Shown here: positions 25,501 through 37,500 of the stretch, one piece after another
How the letters are laid out: the number at the start of each line of letters is the position of its first letter
Numbering within the stretch: the first letter of the stretch is position 1
Origin: Heliocidaris erythrogramma
Lineage: Eukaryota > Echinodermata > Echinoidea > Camarodonta > Echinometridae
Length of the DNA: 64,000 bases
Reading direction: 5' to 3'
Assembly (NCBI GenBank): GCA_025617745.1
Contig: CM046853.1
Coordinates: 18,149,036-18,213,035 of the forward strand
Program-made: the position numbers and the translations under genes
Notes under the pieces: model-generated
Database searches by the model: none
The model's input: the letters and a program-made list of their open reading frames with translations, nothing else
What the model was told of the DNA's origin: nothing

Positions 25501-28500
25501 AATGCAGTATTCACTTCCCTTGGCAAGTATTGCAGTGCATTGTGGTACATTAAAACACAATGTGCATTTGTAGAGGAAATATTAATTAATCTATAAAAGA
25601 CAGAAAAGGATAACAAGATAATCAAACCAAAGAAAAATAAGGGGCAAAGACTTTGTTAGAAGAAATGGCTCTACCCAGCTACGGTACTACATCAATGCCG
25701 ATCGATAGTTTCTACAGCGTATTGTTGCAACTACTAATAAGGCACTCTGGCTAATTAATTGAATGATAGGAATCTTTGACAAAAATATATAACACAGGAA
25801 AGCTCATACATGTATTATGAACTACAGACTTCATATGCTGCTGTGTGATTAGTATGATCTGTAAGCCCTGCCACGCTTCACTGCACAAGCCATAAAATGC
25901 TGTTTTGATACTGTTCATATCTGCCTGGTACTTAGTGGTAGGGCCTATTGGGTAATAATACCATGTGTACTTTGCATTGGTCCCTGCTAACAATTAAGTC
26001 ACAAAATATGCTTTCAAAATGCAATGTGATTCCTAAATTTTCTCTTTGTATGCCTGTACATGTATGTTTTGTTCCTTTCGGGGTGTATCGTATTTCTATT
26101 TTGGGTAGTCTGATTATCACTCTGGTACATTCCCTGTCCCTCTGTCTTTCTTTTCTTTCTTTCTTTCACTATTTTTACTCGAGTATTTATATGTTTATAT
26201 AATGTATGCATTTAAATTGTGATATTATTATTACCATTATGTTTATTGTTATTATGTATATTATTATGTATGTTTTTCTTATGCCAGTGGAGGCTAATTT
26301 TCTGCATTTTTGAAATATGGATCAATAAACTTGTACATGTAGGAAGCAAAATATTGCATATTTGGTGGTATGCATGTGTTAATGTCTGCCAAATACAACA
26401 TTTGTGCCTATTTTACAATCTATATAATGACAATGTAGGTGGCAGATTATTGAATGAGGTTTATGCTGAAGTATTAAAAGTGTTAAGTTAGACAAACAAA
26501 TCATTACATTTCCTTTTCATAGTAAGCTAACAGAGTGGGTCATATTTTTGAATTCAGTTTATAATATGTACCCAGAACAAGAATTATCACAGTAACAAGA
26601 GAAAAGAGGAGTTAAAAGGGCAATCCAACCTTGGTAATAAGATGATTTATGTGAAAGCAGAAAAGTAAGAACAATAGGATTGTGAAAGTTTGAAAGAAAG
26701 CAGACAAGGAATAAAAAAGTTAGATGTTTGAAAAATGAGATCACTACATCTATGCAAATCTCAAATTGGCAATTTGGTGAGTCGACTGTGACATACTAGC
26801 AGTCAACCGTCCTGTTTGTCGTACACAAAAATAACACATATTGGCAGTTTTCTCTGAAGCGCCTTTACCCTCAGGGCAGTACTCAAATATATTGTAGATA
26901 GCATATTGTTATAGGTCCTCATGAAAAAAAAGATCCTACCGAGTAATACATTTTGAAAATTGACATTTTAGTCCTTTTGTGTGTTGGAGCAAATGGTGGA
27001 GTTGTCTGCCACTACATCACAGTGACATTACTAATTCCTGAGCAACTTGCCATTAAGGTTGGATTTCCCTTTAAAGATGGAAAGGAATAGAAAGCAATAT
27101 ATAGGAAAAATTTCCACTTTCATGTGATTTCCTTTACAACCTTCTCATACAACTATCAAAAGAAAAAAAAAGGTTGCTACTAGTTAATTTGTTGAAATAA
27201 GCCAGTTCGTAATTACAATCTGCACATATGCAGCTAAAGGTCATTTATACGCTGTCATTTTCCAAGCACCATGATGTGTGCACCAGCATGATTTGACATG
27301 TTAAGCAAGTAGTGTGTACACCAAAACAAATATGCATACATGTGCGTATTATTTGGGGTAATTTCAGGGTCATATTTACCGTGCTGTAATTAGGAACTGG
27401 CACAGATATTTGTATGGATAGACTAAAAGAGTTAAAGAAATGATGTCAACTTCTTAATATACAGTAAGTTCTAAAGCTCATACTATTTCCTTTAATAGGT
27501 ACACCAATTCAGAGGCCACTCAGATATGGTGTACATATGCGCGTCCAAGAAAACGCGGTTAAAGGGGTCTTTTTTTCAGGTGGAACGCGTGTTACGCGTT
27601 AAGGGGTCCAAAAAGGCTGATTTTCAACAAAAAGGGATGCTTTTGACTAATCTGGCCGAAGTCAAACCTGTTTAGGAGGGTTGGATGATGAAGAACAGCG
27701 CAAAAATCCTTGTTTAAGGGGTCTTTTTTTCATCCAAGTATAAAACCTGTTTAGGGGGGTATTTTGAAGACCCATGGACACGCATGTGTACACCCATATA
27801 TCTGAGTGGCCCCCCCCCCGGGGGGCAAGTAACCAAGGAGTCAGACTCATATACATGTACATGTAGGTCATTCACACGAGAGAAAATTTATATACATGTA
27901 AACTGATTACAACTTTGTATGAGGAATTATTATCGCAAAAGAGGCATACACATGGAATAAAAATAAGTAAAGGAACATTATTTTACTTTTAATACAGAAC
28001 TAGTTGAGGGATGTGTTCATGTCATTGTTCAAGTGTAGTTACATGGTTTCTGTTTACTACAATCTTCACACTAGCAACTTATATTTCATGAAGTTTTCAT
28101 TCAAAATGGTGCTCAACCTCTATTTCGCTATATTAAGTATAAGTTAGACCTTTCATTACAATACAACATTCAGATGAGAAAAAATTAATTACTTACAAAG
28201 CTGCATGGTTTTCATACATGATAAGTGAGTTTTGGTGGTCTGAACTGGGGTATAATAAAATATCATGTAACTACCTTGCTACTTCTCATCCAACATACAT
28301 TATACATTAGGAACAGTAGAAAGATTGATGGGGATAATAGTTGAACTATATCTTCACTATCCTCCTTCATTCATTATGCATGTGAGATGTGAGAATATCA
28401 TTCATTTAAATGCAGCTAAAGGCACTTTGTCATATCATACATCAGTAGTTCTTTTTCAACTGAAGTATGCAACAATGGGGGAAAAAAATTGTTGTAAATT

Positions 28501-31500
28501 GTAAATGGAGTTCCATTTTATTATCTAGGAGAAAATATGTGTGGTACGTACTCTACTGTAGTATTGTAGTCTTTCAGTCTTTCATTTGGATAAACCTAAA
28601 CTAAAATTAGATAGTCATTGAATGCATGTCATTTTTTCCTCTCAAGACTACTGTAAACGCTGTTATTTTCGCGCGATTAAATTTTCGCGCTGAGCAACCC
28701 CAAAACATATTCGCGGGTTCTTAAATTCGAACTGCGCAATTACACGCTTGCATGTATACCCACTCCATTTATTAATTTACACACACGCAGTCCATTCAAA
28801 TGCATACAACATGCGCAACTACACACACACGCTCAAAAATGAATTGGACACACACACATATTAATGTGCTGAAATCAGGCTAATATTTTCGCAAGTTCTA
28901 GAATTCGCGCACGCAGAAAATTAATGTACTGCGTATATTTCTGCATTTACAGTAACTGGAAATTTGAAATTATAATATCCAAATATGATAGGAAAGACAT
29001 ACATGTAGCAACAAGTGTTCAGTAAACAAATTCTATTTCAGAGTGCTAATTTACAACTTCTGTTTTAAATAATAAATGTAGCTTGACAAAATGTATTAAA
29101 GCAGCCTTTTGTTCTTCATTTATGGTGGACCTCTTCATATTATGTACGGTGGCTTTTTTTTGGGGGGGGGGTGGGGTTGTTGCTGAAATGGAATTTTTTT
29201 TAGCAAGGCCTCCTTTTCAAAAATAAATTTGTTTGGAGACCTCCCTCAGCCCCTTTCTATGCTAGCACTCTTTAAAATCGATGTACAAAGTACATTACTT
29301 TATTATTTGTATTAATAATTACTTTATTTACAAAGTACATTGCTTTATTATTTGTATTAATAATTACTTTATTTACAAAGTAAATTGCTTTATTATTTGT
29401 ATTAATAATTACTTTATTTACTAAGTACATTGCTTTATTATTTGTATTAATAATTACTTTATTTACAAAGTACATTGCTTCATTATTTGTATTAATAATT
29501 ACTTTATTTACAAAGTACATTGCTTCATTATTTGTATTAATAATTACTTTATTTACAAAGTACATTGCTTCATTATTTGTATTAATAATTACTTTATTTA
29601 CAAAGTACATTGCTTTATTATTTGTATTAATAATTGCTTTATTATTTGTATTAATAATTGCTTTATTATTTGTATTAATAATTACTTTATTTCATATTGG
29701 ATGGAGAGTACATATATCTCTAGTTCAAGTTACTTCTAATTTTCTTTTTAAACATGTTGAAATGGATATTACTACCATATTACTACCATCCCATATCTTT
29801 TGATTATTGACATTAGTGCTGATTTTTTTTGTTTTTTACAAATCAATTCCTTGGAACCATTCATTCAGGACTGCCTAATTCAATGTTTTCAAATATTTTA
29901 TTTTATACTAAAAACAGGAAACATGGCACTTGGTAAACTGCTATACAGCAATCCCAGCCACATACATGTACTAAAATACTGAAAGCATGTTGATGTTTGA
30001 GTAATGAATGATTAATGTGCACTGCGGCCAAGCTTACATGTAAGTACACATAATCAGGAGTTCTGGGTATTACCGGTAGCTTAAAAATCAGATATTTGAG
30101 GAGGTGATATCCATGCCTACCCTGCCATTATGATACGTACATATGGAGCCTTCAGGATTGTGTGTGATTTTTGTCATATAGTGCAATAGGTAATTACTGT
30201 CACATAAACCCTTGGAAAAGAAGCGTATATATGTCCTTACATGTACACATGTACATGTACATTCAATTTCATTAAATACTTTAATATATCGCATCCCAAA
30301 TATTACCATGTTGGTAGATAAGTGAAGTATTTCGGCAAACACTACTGCAGCATTAACCTTTAAAAAAAATAACTCACAAGAATGAGAAATTTTGCAGGCC
30401 TACTAGTACAAATTGTAAAAAATTTAACCTGAATGCAATCTTGCACAGATTTTATACGATCAAAGCTCACAATTCTGGCCAAGTTTAAAACAGCTTTTGA
30501 AGGCAAACAACTTTTCTAAATAGACAACGGACCATGAGCACATTATTGACAGAATAAAGGCCTACAGTGTACAGTGTATATTTTCTAGCAGGTTTCACGT
30601 CACTTCATGCTATTCTATACAAAATGATGACAAAGAAAGATGCATTGAAGAAAATAAAAAATGGAACCATATCAATGCATTATCTGTCCCAACCTTTCAC
30701 GATATCAAATTCCAATTCCTTTTTTCTCCTAAGAAATATGTAAGTTTCTAAATATATTACTCTCAACGACCTCAAAGCTTCATTGATGTTTGTCAGACCT
30801 GTTTGTCAGTACAGGGAAATGTAACCATCATATAGGTTTTATAAGCTACATGTAAATAACGAAAGCTCTTATAAATGGTCTGCATATACTCCCATACATG
30901 TAGGCCTTTACTTGAATAGGGTTGACAAAATGCTGAACAAAACAACAGTGTTTACAAGCAAACAAATTGTTATCTTTCAATCATTCAAGTTTTGGATGAC
31001 TGGCACACCCATCTCTAGTAGGTCCATGCCCATACAGTTACACTATCCTACAATGACCAGGATCAGGGTCAAAATCATTCAGGCATGTACAAAAAGTGGT
31101 ATTATGGTCACGACTCTATTTTCATGCCAAGAACCATTTTGAATTTTGTTGGTGTTTATTATCATCAGCGTTCATTCATTGCCATTAAGAATATTTACAA
31201 ATTTCTTCTTTTTTAAAATTAATACTTTAAATGCACCTGTGGTTTGTGTTATTCATAAATTCTTGATATACATGTAAGTATTCTTTTTCTCTCTTTAGTG
31301 CTCATATATAAATTTTGATTACAGTACGTCATACGTAGTCAATCAACGGTTCAGTGAATCGTGGCAACATTGACACGAACATTCAACAGTGCAGTCATTT
31401 ATAATTAGCGAAAACCATGTCTTGAAATCTGATTAATGCGCAACAACATAAAAAGTGATTTTATGCACAAATTACTGCACATAGTGATGTATGAATCTTG

Positions 31501-34500
31501 GTCTTTCAGTTTCAGGTACATGCTACGTCATATGACGATAAATTCACAAGATGTTTAAAATCTGAAATACTTTTTGAAAATATAACTGATTTTATCAATA
31601 ATACAGGAGTCTATTAATAAATGGATTAATTAATAATTTTGCAAGATTAATCTATGCGATTGATATATGATACAGGTCTATATTATGCACCTGTTACAAA
31701 ATTGATCTGTATTCTGTGTAAATTTTCACCCCCAAATTGAATTAAAAATGGTGCATTTCTCATTATGAAGGTGAGCCTTAAAACACACTGCATTTACATG
31801 TATATGTATGTCAATGTGGTGCTTCATCTTCATTTCCATATCAATTTGGTTGCTTCATGCACCAGGGGGTGTTTCATAAAGTTGTTCGTAAGTTACGCAC
31901 GACTTAACGCACCACTGGTCATCAGTTCTTGTGCTAAATGGGTGAGAATCTGATATAGCACCTAAGATCATGTTCCAGTCGTTCGTAAAGTCATTCGTAA
32001 CTTTACGAACAGATTTATGAAACACCCCCCTGGTACATGAAGCAACCAAATGCAACCAAGTCCAAAGGATGAGTATGCTTGTATAATAAATAATTAATTT
32101 GCATGGATATTTCTCTCCAATATCACCAGTTCTGTATGCAGTTCTATCTTACCAAAGCTTTCAGGACACATGATTAATAAAATGTTAAAAGCAAAAGATC
32201 CATATAAACAGACACAATCACAAAAACTATGAAATAAAATAGTAGATTTTCAGTACCACTGCACAACCTTTCCTTTTCACCAATGCCTCAGTCAGCAGGT
32301 ACCATTATGTAGAATTATGGCATCTACATGTACATGCACAAGCATAATTGTCTAGGGAGGGGTGAGGAGCAGAGACCCAGCATGGGAGGAAGAACATGAG
32401 GATTACTCATTATAAATTTACAGTTAACACTTTAGTCCAGTTCACACGAAGGGAGCTAAACTTTAAGTTTCGGTAGTAGTTTCAAAAGTTTCTCTTGTAG
32501 TTTCAGGCCATATGAATGGACTAATACTAATAGTTTCGAAACTTTAAGTTTACTTGTAGTTCTATGACCGACGCCGAAACCACCAACAGCAGGGGGTCCT
32601 CCGTCATAGTTATGGACCGTTTAGCAAACCTGTTGTTAACTATGACCTCTCTGTTCATGTTAAATGATGATGGCTCGACTTGTAATCATAGAACAACAAG
32701 CGTTGTTGTTTCAGGCCTGTGTGAACCCTCGTCGCTGTTTATAGTAAGTCGTTGTTCCGTTAACTTAAAGTTTTGAAGTCACACGCCCCGTGAATGAACG
32801 TAACTTTTGTTATACATGTACATGCAGTCTATATGCACTTGACTGTATTTTCACGTTTTGGTCTTCATTTAAGATGAATCAAGCTTCCATCAGCATGACA
32901 TCGGTGTCAATTACAGAGCTACAGTACAGAAAACTGCCTACATACAATGTAGATCTTAGAAGTGTATGGCAGATGAGCGTGGGTAGAGTCATAATTTTGA
33001 GTGACTCATGAATATTTGCTTTGATACTAGTACACTACATGAAGGTGTCATTGCTCCTCAGGGAAAGATCAGGAAGTCAAATTTAGTTCTCCAATAAAAG
33101 GAACATGTGCATTATAGGCAAATAAATCAGAAAAATGTTCACATCCTGTCCACTATAGAATTAACTTCTCAACATGACTCTCAGTCTAACCTGACTACGA
33201 GACCAACAACAGACTGAAACAGACCAAACAAAATAATTATCATATCCGAAAGTGTCCAAGAATTTGTTGTTATTGGTCGTTGAGGAGTCTATTCAGTGGT
33301 TTTACTGTGGTTAAAATTCTTCAATGTCAACTACAAGTACAAAAATGTTGGTTGTTCATCAGAGCTCATTATTCTTGAATCAACGAGAATACTGTACAAA
33401 TAGCCTTTGAATTCCTTGATACAGACACTAAGTGAAAATCTGCCCTTTTGGCAACCAATATTGACTGATTTGATACTCTTTGATACTCTTTGTGGCCAGG
33501 GCTCCAGGTATTGTGGCTCTCATTGACCATAAAATACAATGAATATTCTCCATTTTATATTTGTACATGTAAAATAATCTGTCTCAACCTCACTTTGTCT
33601 TTCTCTCTGTTTGCATATATTATATTCTTTCCTACACCCTCTCTGTTCTTCCTTCCATCTGTAATTCTGTATTCACTGTCTTAATTATTGCATAAGTGTA
33701 CCAATCACCTGAAAAAAATTAATTGTGTACAGCTACAAAGTATCAAATCAACCTCAAAGTACTTTATCTGGCATTCTATACGTCAACAGTTAAGGAGTAC
33801 AGCATGAAGGAAATAAAGGATAACATGAAAATGTTCGTGTGGAACCAAACTCGGAGTTCGGTTCCGCGCGAGCTCTTTATCTTGGCGTATGGGTTTACAT
33901 GTAGGTGCGTTGAGTAGTCTACTCATGAGTTGCTTTTACGCTTAATATAGAGAGAGTAATCAAACTTGCAATATCTCTTCATAAAATTAATATTTGAAGC
34001 CCATATTTTGAGTATAGTTTAATGACATGGAACCTCTAAACATACATGTACAGAGCAAAATATTGTTTGGTGATTGGTGAAAATGAGAATAAAGCACAGC
34101 TCTTTCACATAATATCTAGGAATCAAAAATTTTATCTTTCTTTTAAACTCTGGAAGCATTAGAAGCAATATCTGGGGTCTGAATAATGCCTCTCCCTGTA
34201 TGTGTTCCAATGTAGCCTACATATGAATGTGTAAACTAGTGCTTGATAGAATGAAGAAATGTCTTGGATCTAGACTCACAAAGACGAAGGAAGACTATGA
34301 TGGCATTGCAGGTCCAGGGGGAAACTATGTAAAATATTTTATGTTAGTAAAAGTTACGTTGTCACAAAAAAATGAAACTATGCAGAATGAACACAATTAT
34401 TATTTAGCCTTGCACAGATGCTAAAAGCATCCAGCTTTGCACAGACATCAACCAATGACTTGTCCTTTAATACTGAGAATTGTTATGACAGTAAACATAC

Positions 34501-37500
34501 CGGTACTTTAACATAATTTTTCAGAATATCATCCTGGATCCTCACCTTGTGTATTAAGCAAAAGCTCTCTTTCATTTAAGGTAACAAATATGGCTCCAGG
34601 CCCTATACAAGTCAGCAAAATGCGCATAAGATCATGATTCATATAGAATAACATGTCATAGACACCAATTTCAGTCTTTTCTAGATAGCAAAAAACTTTG
34701 TATCTTTCCTCAGCTTCGCTTCGCAAAGATGGCTACATCCAGATCGCCTCGAAAGTGATCTAGTTTGTCCCATCACCTTCACCAACGGTAATTATTTGCT
34801 TACTATTCTGTACTCTTAGCTACAAGGAAATCAAGACATAGATGTACATACTAATTCAGCTGAACAAAGTTTAACACATGCAATAATTATAATATATTGG
34901 ATGGCTCTGAATGGGATACCAGAGAATATTCCACGAGTTAGAGCTAATATTGCACGAATTGAAGATGAGTGCAATATTGGCCCTAACGAGTGGAATATTT
35001 TCTGGTATTCCATGAAATAAAGCCATCCAATATAATTATTACTATCTATACCCTACAGGAAAATGATTTAGAACTTAATAATCATTTAACCAACCACATT
35101 CAGTTAATAGAGCCCCTCATCATACTTTATTGTGATCACACAAGCTAACTTAACCTCTTTATGACGTCACGTGCGTATGTGTGTATGCGTTGCATTATTT
35201 GCGCACACGCAAACAGACCAGACAAAATATGGCATAATATTGCACGGCAAGTTTAGTACTGTAGCCTGTGGGGAATTCAGCGTTCCGTGCAATATCCTCT
35301 CATATTGCACGCGCGAATCAAGCGGACAAAACTATGCGTTTTTAATGCGCCGCTAAAATGCCTTATATAGGTAATAATAGTCAATACTGAATGTCATGAA
35401 CGTGACTGTTTGCATGGTTTGTACTTTATAGACACTTTCACTTCATGAATTTTTCTAAACAAACATGACAGTCCAAAGTTTTTCATAGTACATTTAGACT
35501 TGTTAACAGGGTTGGCATGTATAAAACACTGTATTTTTTAATAATGTTTTAAATCACCCATTTAAAAAACAAAACAAACATGGTTTAAAATGCCCCATAG
35601 ACACGTGCATCTGCTTTCAGGTTAAATGGTTATTTTCATGCTTAAATTACTTGGTTTAGTATCTATATTAATTTCTTTTGACATTTACATGATTCCATAG
35701 TTGTTTATTAGAATACCAATAAAAACATACATATATGTTTCTCCAACTTCTTCCCCAGTCCAGTTTCTCTGACAAGCAAAAAAAAAGAGGGGGGCACAAT
35801 CGAAAAAAGGGCAGATCCTTTATGGTCAAAATGCATACTTTTCTTCCAAAAGGGGTGGGGCACGGGCCAGATGTGCCCCCCCCCCCTCCAGATCTGCCAC
35901 TGACTCATGCATGAGTAAGAAGAGATAGAAAGAGAAAATGATAGAATGATAAAAACAAAGAAAAACAAAAGAAAACAGGGAAATAGAGAAAGATTAGATC
36001 TATAGAATGAAAAAAACAAAGAAAAGCACAGGAAAGATATTAAGAGAAAACGATAAAATGATAAAAACAAAGAAAAACAAAAGAAAACAAGGAAAGATAA
36101 AAAGATAAAATGATAAAAACAAAGAAAAAAATAATAGAAAGAGAAAATGATAGAATGATATAAACAAAAAAAAATATAAGAAATGTCAAGAAAGAAAAGA
36201 TGATAGAATGATGAAAACAAAGAAAACATCACGAAAGATAGAAAGAGATAAAGATAGAATGATAAAAACATAGAAAAACATAAGAAATGTACAGAAAGAA
36301 AAGACGATCTATAGTACGATAAAACAAAAGAAAACGAGGAAAAATAGAAAGAGAAAATGAAGTGATAGAATGATAAAACAAGGTATAACATACAGTAAAA
36401 CAGTAAAAAAAGAGAGAAGATGATAGAATGATGAAACCAAAGGAAAACACAAGAAAAACCAGATGATAGTATAATATGCATACGGAGAAGTAAGGAAAGT
36501 GGAGAAAAAAGGAAAGTGGAAAAAAAGAAGCCTTGGAAAGATATAAAGATAAAAGCATCAGGCAGGCAGTATACAGTTTGATTTCCGTAGTGCCATAGCA
36601 ACAAGACCACTTTGACCTGGTGAGCGATTTGAGACATAAAAAATGCGGAGTGTGAAAGCAAACAAACCATTCTTCAAGAACCATTCCTCTAGAGCGGTCT
36701 AGCACTAGCAGGGAGTGTGAAATGGGTCTTAGTATTGCTAGTACCGGTACATGTATCTTGCTATTTATCAACAAAAATCCAAGAAATCTGAAAAAAAGTT
36801 TTTGAGGAAGTACCAAAACTAAACATTAGATCTTGACCCTAAACACATTTTGTATTTTTTGAAATAAAAAACGTTTTGATCACGACCCTAATCATTGGAC
36901 ACGTTAATCGACGCTTAAAAAAAAAATCAATTAGGCCTAAGGCTAAGTCTACATTAAAACTAAGTAGATGTAACTGTATTACTATTAGATCTAACTTTTT
37001 AGTCTACATGGTCTAAGTGTTATAGAATACAATATAGATTCTGTTAGATATGTTACTCTAAGATCTCTAACTTACATTTTCTAAAATAAAACTTGAAGTT
37101 AACTTAAACTTAAAACATGTTAAAAGCCTTGTCATCATCGATCATTCATGCTAAAAGTTAGACCGAAAAATCAGTCTATTTCGTTCGGGGATATGCTCCG
37201 CTGAGACTACGACGTCTCGTCTCGCGAAATCCCTTGGACATGTTGGAGGAGAGCCTCAAATTTAGTCAAAACATGCAAAAGTAGAAAATTGTTATAAAAA
37301 TCATCTCCAAACAGACAGATTTTTCTGTCTACATTCATGCTTGTCATGCTTGTTGATCTGACTGGAGAACTAACAACAAACATGACAAAAGGACAAAGTT
37401 ACTTAGAAGTTAGACTAACTTTACTTTTAAACTAGGGGTCTAGGCTAAATCTAAAGTTTTAACAATTTAAGTTTAACGTTAGTTTTAAATTTAATATTAC

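Noticed and set aside
35708..36670. 320-codon minus-strand open frame
   Set aside because: It spans a purine-rich minisatellite; the product is only Ser/Phe/Leu/Tyr low complexity with no domain, start context or splice support.
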